Shown here piece by piece: positions 23,398-31,809 of a stretch of DNA of 64,000 nucleotides. Made by a program: the position numbers and the translations under genes. Location: assembly GCF_014650755.1 (NCBI RefSeq), contig NZ_BMVO01000003.1, positions 310,001 through 374,000 of the forward strand. The letters are read 5' to 3'. The notes under the pieces are model-generated. The model did no database searches and was not told where the DNA came from. It saw nothing but the letters and a program-made list of their open reading frames with translations. The number at the start of each line of letters is the position of its first letter. Within the stretch, counting starts at the first letter, position 1. This DNA comes from Streptomyces chryseus (GTDB taxonomy: Bacteria; Actinomycetota; Actinomycetes; Streptomycetales; Streptomycetaceae).

Positions 23398-23880
23398 TCA
23401 CGGGTGCTTGGGGAACTTCACTACCGCCCCTGTCCCGTCCCGCTGGACGAAGGCCGCCAGCTCGGCCGCCTCGATCAGCCGGCGCCCCTCCGCGACGGCT
23501 CGCGCGCGTAGCTCCGCCAAGGGACCGGCCCCCTCCCCGCCCAGGAAGTACCCGTACGCAAGGAGCGCCGTCGCCCGGGACGCGTAGGCACCCGGCACCC
23601 ACCCGATCCCGTCGGCTGCCACCACGTGGCCACCTCGGGGCAGTTCATGGAGGTGAGCGAGCCCGACCGCCTCCACGTCGCCCGGCGGGGGCACCTGCCG
23701 GATCTCCTCGAACCGGAGCCGGTCCCAGTCCGGATGCGCGACCTGCTCGATACCGTCCGGGGTGAGAGGCCCCTCCGCGTCCGCTGCCTCCAGGGCGGCG
23801 ATGATCTCGGCGGATCCGCCGTGGCGGATGCCTTGGGCGATGACCCGGGCATCGTCCAGCGCCGTTGCGTCGTCAGTCAT
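23398..23880 (-). CDS. Hypothetical protein, 160 aa
   Basis: The minus-strand ATG at 23880 (MTDDATALDDARV) is preferred over an earlier in-frame ATG at 23976. The extra N-terminal residues are low-complexity Pro/Ala sequence and no ribosome-binding site supports them. The product has an acidic N-terminal half with HPDWDRLRFEEIRQVPPPG. A hydrophobic middle (AVGLAHLHELPRGGHVVAADGIGWVPG) and a helical C-terminus follow. It is the first gene of the minus-strand group. Function unknown. Confidence 0.65.
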   Translation of the reverse strand: MTDDATALDDARVIAQGIRHGGSAEIIAALEAADAEGPLTPDGIEQVAHPDWDRLRFEEIRQVPPPGDVEAVGLAHLHELPRGGHVVAADGIGWVPGAYASRATALLAYGYFLGGEGAGPLAELRARAVAEGRRLIEAAELAAFVQRDGTGAVVKFPKHP

Positions 23881-24129
23881 GAGCAGAAGTCTGGCAGGGC
23901 TCCCGGCCGTGAGGGGAGCGGGCGCCGGCGGTCGCGGGGTGTGTGCGCCCGCGCCGTCCGGACACTGCATCGGCATGGCCGCCGGCGCTCAGGACCGGCA
24001 CCCTACCGGCACGCCATGATCAGAACTCCCGTGCTGACCAGGGCATTTGCCCCCAGGCCCCCGGTCCCGGGCGTGGCCTATGATGCTCCGCCGACAACCG
24101 GAGGACCGTATTCCGCCTGGGGGCGAACC

Positions 24130-24468
24130 ATGATCGACCTGACCGCACTCGCCCTACTCGGCTTCGCCGGGTACCGGGCCACCCAGCTCGCCGTTCACGA
24201 CACGATCCTCGACCCCGTCCGCGACCGGATGCACGCCTGGCACGAGCGCCGATCGGAGTCCGCCGCCCGGGAGTTCGTGATCGCCCTCATCTCCTGCGTG
24301 TACTGCATGGGCTGGTGGCTCTCCGGCGCGATCCTGGCCACCTACCTGCTGGTCACCGGCCAGTTCGATGACGCGCCGCTCCTCATTCACGGCCTGGAGT
24401 GGTTCGCCGTCGCCGGCGCTGCCGTGTTCCTCAACCGCGTGGACGACACCCTCGGCCGGGTGGGCTGA
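24130..24468 (+). CDS. DUF1360-type membrane protein
   Basis: The ATG at 24130 starts a 112-residue protein with the DUF1360 pattern. It has LTALALLGFAGYRATQLAVHD and DTILDPVRDR at the N-terminus. The ISCVYCMGWWLSG cysteine motif sits ahead of two C-terminal membrane segments (about residues 52-75 and 88-105). Related proteins occur in actinophage head modules and in Bacillus; their role is unknown. It overlaps the portal gene start by 1 bp. The region upstream has a TATGAT box near 24079 that could start the structural operon. Confidence 0.75.
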   Translation: MIDLTALALLGFAGYRATQLAVHDTILDPVRDRMHAWHERRSESAAREFVIALISCVYCMGWWLSGAILATYLLVTGQFDDAPLLIHGLEWFAVAGAAVFLNRVDDTLGRVG

Positions 24469-26192
24469 TGACGCAGCCGCACAAGACGCTCAAGGCCGCC
24501 GCCGTCCGATACACCCAGCGCACCGCGAAGACCTCCGCCCAGAACCCGGCACGGGCCCGCCAGGAACAGGCATGGTCCTTCTACCGCACCCCGGAAGTGC
24601 GCTCCTTCGCGAACTGGATCGGCAACGCCATGAGCGGCGCGAGGTTGTACGCGGGTCGCCTGGGACCGGGCGACAGCATCGTCAAGGCCCCGGACAACCA
24701 CCCGGCCTCCCGCATCGTCGCCGAGATCGCCGGCGGCCGGGACGGACAGGCGCAGCTCCTGCGGGAGTACGGCCGGCACCTCGCGGTCGCCGGCGAGGGC
24801 TGGACCGTCATCCGCCCCCGTGAGAGCGCCTTGCCCACCTGGCACGTTGTCTCCGTCCTGGAGATGAGCAGCAAGGGCAAGGGCATGGAGGCCCAGATCG
24901 ACGGCGCCCCGGTGCCCATCCCGGCCGCGGCCGACAACGGCACCGAGGACGCGGCCGGCTCCCTCGATCCCGTCGCGATCCGGGTGTGGGACCCGAGCCC
25001 CGAACGGCACCTGGAGGCCGACTCCCCGGTCCTGGCCAGCCTCAACGAGCTGGAGGAACTGCGCCTCCTCGGCGCCGCCGTCCGCGCAGTCACCCTGTCC
25101 CGGCTCATCGGCCGCGGCGTCCTAGTCGTCCCGAAGGGCACCCGCTTCCCCTCCACCCCCGTCCAGGGCAGCGAGGAGGACGACCTGATCGACATCTTCA
25201 TGGAGGTCGCGGAGACCGCGATCCGTGACCCGTCCAGCGCGGCGGCCACGGTGCCGATCATTCTGGAGGTGCCGGCCGAGATGGTCGGCCTGATCCAGCG
25301 CCTCACGTTCGAATCCGACTTTGACGAGTTGGCGATCAAGCTCCGCGAGGAGAACATCCGGCGCTTTGCCACCGCTGCGGACATCCCTGGGGAATTCCTG
25401 CTGGGCCTGGGCGAGGTCAACCATTGGGGCGCCTGGGAGTTGACCGCAGAAGCGATTCGCCTGGGCATCGAGCCACGGCTGTCCGTCGTCGCCCATGCCT
25501 ACACCGAACACTGGCTCCGCCCCCTGCTGGAGAGCGAGAACGTCAACGACGCCGAGGAGTGGTCTGTCTTCGCGGACTCCTCGCCCCTGCGCGTGCGCAC
25601 CAACCGCTCGGAGACCGCGCTGCGTCTGTTCGAACTCGGCGCCATCTCCAGCAGAGCGCTGCGCCGGGAGACCGGATTCGACGAGGCCGACGCCCCCAGC
25701 ACCGAGGAGCGCAGCGACCGCGACCAGCAGGACCAGGAGCAGGAGGACGTACCCGTGCCCACCCCGTTGCCCGTGGACGAGGCCCCCGGCGAGCCGGACA
25801 CCCTCCCGGCCGCGGCCACCCCTCGCCCGACCGACGGCGCCCTGGCAGCCGCCGACGGCCTCATCTGGGCTGCCCTGTCGGCAGCCGGCCGGAAGCTGGA
25901 GCGCACCCCCGCCTGCCCCCGCAGCGAGCGGGCGCGGGCCCGGGAGGTCGACCCGGCCCAACTCCACACCCTGCTCACCGTGGGCGCGGACCAGGTCGAC
26001 CAGTGGCGCCTGCTGGACGGGGCATGGGCCCGCGTCCCGGAGGTCGCCACCCGCTATGGCCTGGACCCGGAGTGCCTGACCGCCAGCCTGGACAGCTACT
26101 GCCGGGAACTGATCGCGGCCGGGGTAGTCCACACCTTCGACGTCGTCCCGGCCGCCATCGGGAAGTGCGCCCCCAGGGCGGTCGCGGCATGA
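24468..26192 (+). CDS. Portal protein
   Basis: The ATG at 24468 overlaps the DUF1360 stop. The 574-residue protein follows the terminase and precedes the minor-head protein, the usual portal position. It has portal-like features: RSFANWIGNAMSGARLY near the N-terminus, the stem/crown strand VAIRVWDPSPERHLEADSPV and LNELEELRLLGAAVRAV. A helical FATAADIPGEFLLGLGEVNHWGAW stretch follows, then a Gln/Asp/Pro linker and a C-terminal helical domain. It should form the dodecameric DNA-entry ring of the capsid. The C-terminal extension from about residue 420 is longer than usual. Confidence 0.85.
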   Translation: MTQPHKTLKAAAVRYTQRTAKTSAQNPARARQEQAWSFYRTPEVRSFANWIGNAMSGARLYAGRLGPGDSIVKAPDNHPASRIVAEIAGGRDGQAQLLREYGRHLAVAGEGWTVIRPRESALPTWHVVSVLEMSSKGKGMEAQIDGAPVPIPAAADNGTEDAAGSLDPVAIRVWDPSPERHLEADSPVLASLNELEELRLLGAAVRAVTLSRLIGRGVLVVPKGTRFPSTPVQGSEEDDLIDIFMEVAETAIRDPSSAAATVPIILEVPAEMVGLIQRLTFESDFDELAIKLREENIRRFATAADIPGEFLLGLGEVNHWGAWELTAEAIRLGIEPRLSVVAHAYTEHWLRPLLESENVNDAEEWSVFADSSPLRVRTNRSETALRLFELGAISSRALRRETGFDEADAPSTEERSDRDQQDQEQEDVPVPTPLPVDEAPGEPDTLPAAATPRPTDGALAAADGLIWAALSAAGRKLERTPACPRSERARAREVDPAQLHTLLTVGADQVDQWRLLDGAWARVPEVATRYGLDPECLTASLDSYCRELIAAGVVHTFDVVPAAIGKCAPRAVAA

Positions 26193-26425
26193 GCGGCCCC
26201 CACAAGCCCCGCCCACCGGCGCCACCTGATGCCGTGCTGCCGCTCACCATCACGTCCACCACCCCCACAGAGGAGTGGTGCACGGCGTGCAAGGCATACA
26301 CCCGCCTCACCGGGGAGCTGCTGGCCCTCACTCCCGACGGCGTGTCCACCCTTGGCCCCTGGACCTGGTGCGACATCTGCACCGACACCAACGACCCGGA
26401 CGACCGGAGGCCCGCCCATGGATGA
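26189..26425 (+). CDS. Small four-cysteine protein, probable zinc binder
   Basis: The ATG at 26189 overlaps the portal stop and the gene end overlaps the next gene. The 78-residue product has CTAC (about 31-34) and CDIC (about 61-64), a typical four-cysteine zinc-ribbon spacing, within short beta strands. It is encoded inside the head operon and is small enough to be a head-assembly or regulatory adaptor. The function is not known. Confidence 0.7.
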   Translation: MSGPHKPRPPAPPDAVLPLTITSTTPTEEWCTACKAYTRLTGELLALTPDGVSTLGPWTWCDICTDTNDPDDRRPAHG

Positions 26426-29400
26426 GGCCCTGCAGCGCGCCCTGGACACCGCCGAGGAGGACGTCGCCGGCGCCGTCGCCGACGTCCTCGCGGAGGTGGC
26501 CGCCGAGTACACCGACGCCCTGGAGGCCGCGACCGAGCTGGTGGCCGCCCGGTTCTCCGTCTCCCGCATCGCCGCCATGTGGACCGCGCGGGTGCCGCGC
26601 CTCGTGCGCCGCCTCCTGGGTGTCGCGGAGACCGCCGCCCACCAGGCCGCCGACGACGTCGACGTCCCGCTGCCGGACGGCTGGGACGACCTCCCCGGCC
26701 GCTACGACGACGACACCCTCCCGACACAGCTCGGGGACTACGTGGAGAGCACCGAACACCTGTTGCGCGCAGTCGGGAACCGCCTGGCCGCCGTCGCGGT
26801 CGAGGAACTGGCGGCCGGGGTCAACGAGGGCGAGACCGTCGACCAGCTCCGCGCCCGCCTCCGCGCCGCGTTCGCCCGAGAGGGGGCCCAGCTCGGGGAG
26901 GTCCGCGAGGAGCGCATCGCCCGCACCGAGTCCGCCCGCGCCTGGAACCTCGCGACCCTCGCCGCGGCCCAGGTCCTCACCGGCCCAGACCGCCCCCTGG
27001 TCAAGCAGTGGCTGACCCGCCGCGACACCGACGTCCGCGACGCCCACGAGCGGATCAACGGTCAGCTCCGGCTGCTCGATGAGCCGTTCACCGTCGCCGG
27101 CGTATCCATGACCGCCCCCGGCGACCCAACCGCCCCGCCCGAGCTCGTCATCAACTGCCGTTGCGCCCTGGCACTCGCAAGAGCAGACCGGGCAGCGGCC
27201 TACGAACCGCAAGACCCCTCGCGGGGCCGCGCCTTCGAATCCGAGGAGAGCACCGTGCAACCCGTGACGGCCGCCGCCGACGGCAGCCACCGAACCGGCG
27301 CCATGATCGCCCTCATGCCCACCGAGGAGGACGCCGCGCGGCTTGCCCTCGATGGCGGGGAGCCACCGGAGGAGCTGCACCTGACCCTGTTCTTCCTCGG
27401 GGAGGGCGCCGACTGGAACGAGGACCAGCGGAACGAGCTGATCGCCAACCTCCGCACCCAGGCCCAGGAACACGGCCTCGCGGACGGCCTGGTCCATGGC
27501 CGCGCGTTCGGCGCCAACCACTGGAACGCCGGCACCGACACTCCGTCCTGGGTGTGGGCCGTGGGCGACGACCGCGACCGCCCGGACGGCACCCCCACCC
27601 TGGAGTCCGCCCGCTGGGCCGCCACGTACGCCCTAGAGGACCGGCACGGCCCGGACATCCCCGCCCAGCACTCACCTTGGCAGCCCCACGTGTGCGCCGC
27701 CTACAGCGACGACGCGGCGCTCCTGGCCGCCCTGGAGGAGCGGCTCGGCCCCATCACCTTCGACCGGCTGCGCGTGGCGTTCGCCGACGACTACACCGAT
27801 ATCCCCATCGGCCCCACGGAGGCCCCCATGGAACCCGCCGAGACCACGGCCGCCGGGATGCCGACGCGCTCCTGGTCCACCCCCGATGACACCGCCCTCG
27901 CCTTCGAGGGCGAGGAGACCGGCGACGGCCGGATCTTCGCCGCTGGCTCCCTGTACTGGGAGAAGGGCCCGGCCCCGCTCCAGTACGCGGACGAGATGCT
28001 GATGGGCCACGAGGGCGCGGAACTCGCCGGCTCGATCGAGTCCTTCGGCCGGGACGGCTCCCGCATCACCGGCAAGGGCGTGCTCTACACCAGCCGCCCG
28101 GCCGGAGCCGACGCCACCATGCTCCTGGAGGAAGGCGCGCCCCTGGGCGTGAGCGTCGACCTGGACGACGTCGACGTGGAGTTCGTGGACCGCACCATGA
28201 GCGAGGACGAGGACGGGTTCCTCGTGCTGGCCGCCTCCCTGCCGTCCATGAGCGTCATGCGCCTGCCGGACGACGCGTGGATGATCACCGCCGCGACCGC
28301 CCCGGAGTGGACCGCCTCCGGGGCAGCCCTGTCCCGCGCCCAGCACGCCGTCCAGCTCATCACCGGCCCCGGCGGCACCGTCTCCGCCGACGCGCTGCGC
28401 GCCGCGTTCACCACCACCGGCGTCCTCATGGCCGCGGCCGGCGACCCGGACGACCCGGACACCGGCGTCGTCGTCCACAGCGAGCGCACCGGGGACTTCC
28501 TGCTCCGGATCACGAAGGGCCGGGTACGCGGGGCAACCCTCGTCGCGATGCCCGCTTACGACCGCGCCCGCATCGTCCTGGACCCCCTGGAGGACGAGGA
28601 GGACCAGGCCGCGGCCGCCATGACCGCCGCCGCCCCGAGCGAGGCACACCAGCGCGTCGTGGACTACGTGTCCGCCTCTCCCGTGCCGGTCGGCGCCCGG
28701 GAGGTCGCCACCGCTCTCGGGATCAGCATGGAGTCCGCGCGCGGCCACCTGTCCCGCGCCGTGGAGGCCGGCCGCCTCGTACGCCTGGCCCCGGGCCTGT
28801 ACGTCGGCTCCTCCACCATCCCGGAAGGCCCCGAGTCCACGCCTGCCGACCTCGCAGCAGACGGAGAGGACCCAGGGCTCACAGAGCTCGTCGCGTCCGC
28901 CTGGACCGCGATGCAGGACCTCCCGCCCATGCCCGCCGACTGGTTCCGGGAGCCGACCGACGAGGACCTGCCCCCGGGGAGCGGCGGCGTGCACTACGCG
29001 GCCGGCCGCATCTTCGGGTGGGTGGCACAGGCCGGCGAGCCGCACGCGGGTATGCCCGGCCAGAACCTGACGATCGAGAGCCTGGGGGAGATCGACACGT
29101 CCCACTTCCTGCGCGCCCGCTTCAAGCTGGACGACGGCAGCCTTGTGCGCGCGGGGGCGTTCACCATGAACGTCGGCCACCACAGGGACGGCGCGGAGTG
29201 CGAGACCGCGTCCTGCCAGTGGGACGACACCCGTACGGTCGCCGGCATCGTCACCGTCGGCATGAACGAGCGGGGCCTGTGGTTCAGCGGTGCGGCGGCC
29301 CCGTGGCTTGCCGAGTGGGACCGCACAGTATTCACCGGGTGCCAGCCGAGCTATCACATGCGTCAGGGGCCCGGCGGTAAGTGGCAGCTCCGCGCGGTCC

Positions 29401-29819
29401 TGTCCGTCCCCGTCCCCGGGCACTCCTCGCCGCTCCTTGCCTCGGTAGCGGAGCGCTCGAACCTGGCCCTCGCCGCCTCGGCCGCCGCCGTCGCGGACAC
29501 CCACCCGGACACTGTCCCCGGACACCCGGACGCCGTGTCCTCGGCCCTGTCCGCCCCGACCGTGTCCGCCCCGGCTGACCAGCACGGACACCGCCCGGAC
29601 ACCGTGTCCGCCCAGGGCGGGGAAGTCGTGGAAGCCGTGGCCGCGCTGCTCACCAGCCCTGTGTTCCTTGACCAGTTCGCCGGCGCCCTCGCGGACAGGG
29701 AGGCCGCGCGCGCGGAGGAGGCACGGGCCGAGCTGGAACGGCTGACCGCCGCCGTCGCCCCTGCCCGTGAAGAACTCGCCGCCGGAGCCGCCGGCACCGC
29801 CCCGAAGGGACAGAGCTGA
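26418..29819 (+). CDS. Giant minor-head / 2H phosphoesterase / protease fusion
   Basis: The ATG at 26418 overlaps the small cysteine gene. The 1133-residue protein carries several domains. Residues about 110-260 look like a Mu gpF-type minor head protein, ending VINCRCALAL. Residues about 300-450 show two H-x-T/C motifs (H321 in LHLTLFFLG, H424 in HVCAAY) of a 2'-5' RNA ligase-like 2H phosphoesterase. Residues about 470-700 resemble a phage prohead protease, with GHEGAELAGSIESF and GAPLGVSVDLDD. A winged-helix-like segment (740-800) and a beta-rich region (about 860-1000) follow. The last 100 residues are helical. The fusion would combine DNA ejection or assembly, an RNA-acting 2H domain and head maturation. 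Confidence 0.8.
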   Translation: MDEALQRALDTAEEDVAGAVADVLAEVAAEYTDALEAATELVAARFSVSRIAAMWTARVPRLVRRLLGVAETAAHQAADDVDVPLPDGWDDLPGRYDDDTLPTQLGDYVESTEHLLRAVGNRLAAVAVEELAAGVNEGETVDQLRARLRAAFAREGAQLGEVREERIARTESARAWNLATLAAAQVLTGPDRPLVKQWLTRRDTDVRDAHERINGQLRLLDEPFTVAGVSMTAPGDPTAPPELVINCRCALALARADRAAAYEPQDPSRGRAFESEESTVQPVTAAADGSHRTGAMIALMPTEEDAARLALDGGEPPEELHLTLFFLGEGADWNEDQRNELIANLRTQAQEHGLADGLVHGRAFGANHWNAGTDTPSWVWAVGDDRDRPDGTPTLESARWAATYALEDRHGPDIPAQHSPWQPHVCAAYSDDAALLAALEERLGPITFDRLRVAFADDYTDIPIGPTEAPMEPAETTAAGMPTRSWSTPDDTALAFEGEETGDGRIFAAGSLYWEKGPAPLQYADEMLMGHEGAELAGSIESFGRDGSRITGKGVLYTSRPAGADATMLLEEGAPLGVSVDLDDVDVEFVDRTMSEDEDGFLVLAASLPSMSVMRLPDDAWMITAATAPEWTASGAALSRAQHAVQLITGPGGTVSADALRAAFTTTGVLMAAAGDPDDPDTGVVVHSERTGDFLLRITKGRVRGATLVAMPAYDRARIVLDPLEDEEDQAAAAMTAAAPSEAHQRVVDYVSASPVPVGAREVATALGISMESARGHLSRAVEAGRLVRLAPGLYVGSSTIPEGPESTPADLAADGEDPGLTELVASAWTAMQDLPPMPADWFREPTDEDLPPGSGGVHYAAGRIFGWVAQAGEPHAGMPGQNLTIESLGEIDTSHFLRARFKLDDGSLVRAGAFTMNVGHHRDGAECETASCQWDDTRTVAGIVTVGMNERGLWFSGAAAPWLAEWDRTVFTGCQPSYHMRQGPGGKWQLRAVLSVPVPGHSSPLLASVAERSNLALAASAAAVADTHPDTVPGHPDAVSSALSAPTVSAPADQHGHRPDTVSAQGGEVVEAVAALLTSPVFLDQFAGALADREAARAEEARAELERLTAAVAPAREELAAGAAGTAPKGQS
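29503..29612. repeat. CGGACA repeat inside a coding sequence
   Basis: Repeated GGACAC and TGTCCG units encode the low-complexity stretch HPDTVPGHPDAV..SAPTVSAP..HRPDTVSAQ in the minor-head fusion (about residues 1029-1066). The units match the intergenic arrays at 9.1, 10.2, 47.1 and 51.8 kb and keep the reading frame. Confidence 0.7.
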
Positions 29820-29986
29820 TGCCCTGCGCATGCCAGAAGAACAAGCAGCAGTACGAGGTCGTCGCCGAGTCCGGGAAGGTCGTGTTCACCAGCGCGTCCA
29901 AGCCCACGGCCGACACCGTCGCGAAGCGCTATCCGAACAGCGTGGTCCGGGAGAAGGCCAAGACCGCGCCCACGGCCGTGAAGTAG
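29819..29986 (+). CDS. Small Cys-containing head-module protein, 55 aa
   Basis: The ATG at 29819 overlaps the stop of the fusion gene (TGATG). The product starts MPCACQKNKQQYEVVAESG and ends in KAKTAPTAVK. It is basic and has a CxC motif at the N-terminus followed by a short beta-hairpin/helix fold. Similar short proteins (MPCxC start, about 50-60 residues) sit before the capsid gene in many actinophages. Their function is unknown. Confidence 0.68.
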   Translation: MPCACQKNKQQYEVVAESGKVVFTSASKPTADTVAKRYPNSVVREKAKTAPTAVK

Positions 29987-30028
29987 GGCGTGCCGCTTGA
30001 CACCTGCCCGCCGGATTGCCCGGAGGGC

Positions 30029-30097
30029 TAAGATTCACCGCAGACGACTGCTGGTTATGGGCCGGGTCTCCAGATCACATCAATGGAGATCCGTCCC
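30029..30097 (+). promoter_or_regulatory. Late leader element, copy 1 (major capsid)
   Basis: A TAAGAT -10-like box (30029-30034, in the context GGCTA) is followed by the conserved block CTGCTGGTTATGGGCCGGG (30048-30066). A hairpin pairs GGTCTCCA (30065) with TGGAGATCC (30084) and covers the GGAG ribosome-binding site of the capsid gene. Three more copies lie at 35505, 38971 and 39811. Confidence 0.75.
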
Positions 30098-31735
30098 ATG
30101 GACCCGTTCGAGCTTCCCGAGGACATCACCGCACTCAACGACGAGGAGCTGAGCGAGCTCCTGGAGGGGGCGGTCGCCGCCTTCGACGCCCGGTCCACGT
30201 CCAGCGTTGTCACCCCGAAGGACCTGGAGCAGCTCCGCGCGCTGGCCGCTGGTGTCGAGAGCATCCGCGCCGAGCAGGCCGCACGTCACGAGGCCGCCAC
30301 GCAGGCCGCGGCCGAGATCGACGCCCTGGCCGCGCAGGTCCGCGGAGGTGACCCGGAGCCGGAGACCCCCGCCGAGCCGGCCGAGCCCGTCGCCGCCGAC
30401 CCCGCCCCCGAGGCTCCGGCCGAGCCGGCCGAGCCGGTCACCGCGACCGCCTCCCTCGTCACCCGACCCGCGCTGGACCTCTCCCAGGTGCGCCGGCGTC
30501 AGCCTCGTGTCCTGCCCCCGCCGCCGGCCCCGGGCACGCACATCACGGCCGCCGTGGACGTCCCCGGCTACACCCCGGGCGCGGCTCTCAACTTCGATGA
30601 CGTCGTGCGCGGTATCAACTCCCGCGCGACCGCGCTCAAGACGGCCGGCGGCGGCGTCGGCCAGGTCATCAGCTACCGGCACCCGTACCCGCAGGAAACC
30701 ATCGTCACGGACTCCTCGTCCGCGCCCGAGGGCACGACGGTGGCCATGACCGCCTCCGCGCAGAACCGTCTTCCCAAGGGCGACCTCGTCGCCTCGGGCG
30801 GCTGGTGCGCCCCGTCCGAGACGCTGTACGAGCTGACGGACAGCTCCTGCCCGGACATGCTGTGGGACGCCCCGGAAATCCAGCTCGCCCGAGGCGGGCT
30901 CAGGTACTACAAGCCGCTGTCGCTGGACGTCTCGTCCATGACCTGGGTCCACACCGAGGCCGACGACATCGCCGGCAACACCAAGCCCTGCTTCCGCATC
31001 CCCTGCCCGGACCCGGTGGAGGTCCGCTGTGACGCGGTCGGCGTCTGCCTGGAGGCCGGCATCCTGACCGCCCGGCACTTCCCGGAGCTGATCGGGTGGT
31101 ACCTGCGCAACGCGATGGTGGCCCACGAGATCCGGATCCGGCAGGTGCTTTTCCAGCAGGCCCTGGCCGCCGCGACCCCGGTCAGCGTCCCGGCCACCAT
31201 GGGAGCACTGTCGGCCGTCTACGCCGCCATCGCCCTCCAGGCCGCCGACATGATCGAGCGCCACAGCCTGTGTGAGACCACGGCGCTGGAGGTCGTCCTG
31301 CCGTGGTGGAGCCGGAACCTGTTCCTGGCCGACCTCGCGCGCCGCAACGGCGTCAGCGTGGACGAGGTCACCACGGCCCAGATCCAGGCCCTGTTCACCC
31401 CGCTCGGCGTGCGCATCCAGTGGGCGCGCGGCCTGTCCCCGGCCGTCCCGACCGACATCGGCGCCCCGTCTCCGGCGCTGGACTGGCCGTCCACCCTCAA
31501 GTTCCTCATCTACCCGGCCGGTTCCCTCGTCATCGGCCGCGGTGAGGAGGTCAACCTCGGCGTGATCCACGACTCCAGCAAGTTCGTCACCAACGACTAC
31601 ACGGCCCTCTTCGCGGAGGAATGCATCGCCCTCGTGGACCGGTCCGTCGACACCCGTGTCGTCACCGTGCCCGTCTGCCCGAGCGGGGAGACCGGCGCCC
31701 AGACCGCCATCCTCTGCCTCGCCGACGAGAGCTGA
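30098..31735 (+). CDS. Major capsid protein with N-terminal scaffold-like region
   Basis: The ATG at 30098 is chosen because the GGAG lies 8 bp upstream; an ATG at 30083 lies in the leader hairpin. The product is 545 residues. Residues 1-130 are acidic, helical and Pro/Ala/Glu-rich, the type of delta-domain/scaffold that is removed during maturation. Residues 140-540 have a HK97-like capsid pattern with AVDVPGYTPGAALNFDDVVRGIN, YRHPYPQE, and the late strand KFLIYPAGSLVIGRGEEVNLG. It is unusually rich in cysteine for a capsid protein (SCPDMLW, CFRIPCPDPVEVRC). It should form the icosahedral shell. Confidence 0.88.
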   Translation: MDPFELPEDITALNDEELSELLEGAVAAFDARSTSSVVTPKDLEQLRALAAGVESIRAEQAARHEAATQAAAEIDALAAQVRGGDPEPETPAEPAEPVAADPAPEAPAEPAEPVTATASLVTRPALDLSQVRRRQPRVLPPPPAPGTHITAAVDVPGYTPGAALNFDDVVRGINSRATALKTAGGGVGQVISYRHPYPQETIVTDSSSAPEGTTVAMTASAQNRLPKGDLVASGGWCAPSETLYELTDSSCPDMLWDAPEIQLARGGLRYYKPLSLDVSSMTWVHTEADDIAGNTKPCFRIPCPDPVEVRCDAVGVCLEAGILTARHFPELIGWYLRNAMVAHEIRIRQVLFQQALAAATPVSVPATMGALSAVYAAIALQAADMIERHSLCETTALEVVLPWWSRNLFLADLARRNGVSVDEVTTAQIQALFTPLGVRIQWARGLSPAVPTDIGAPSPALDWPSTLKFLIYPAGSLVIGRGEEVNLGVIHDSSKFVTNDYTALFAEECIALVDRSVDTRVVTVPVCPSGETGAQTAILCLADES

Positions 31736-31756
31736 CCACCTCCGTCCCACAACCGC

Positions 31757-31782
31757 GTGCCGGGCCCTCTTGGGCCCGGCAC
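31757..31782 (+). terminator. Terminator after the major capsid gene
   Basis: A perfect 11-bp stem (GTGCCGGGCCC with GGGCCCGGCAC) closes on the loop TCTT, 22 bp past the stop codon. Confidence 0.75.
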
Positions 31783-31809
31783 CGCGCCTGACACCACTGG
31801 AGGTGCGTG

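Noticed and set aside
29997..30034. TTGACA at 29997 as the -35 of the capsid leader promoter
   Set aside because: It is 26 bp from the TAAGAT box, too far for a normal promoter, and the other three leader copies have no -35 hexamer.
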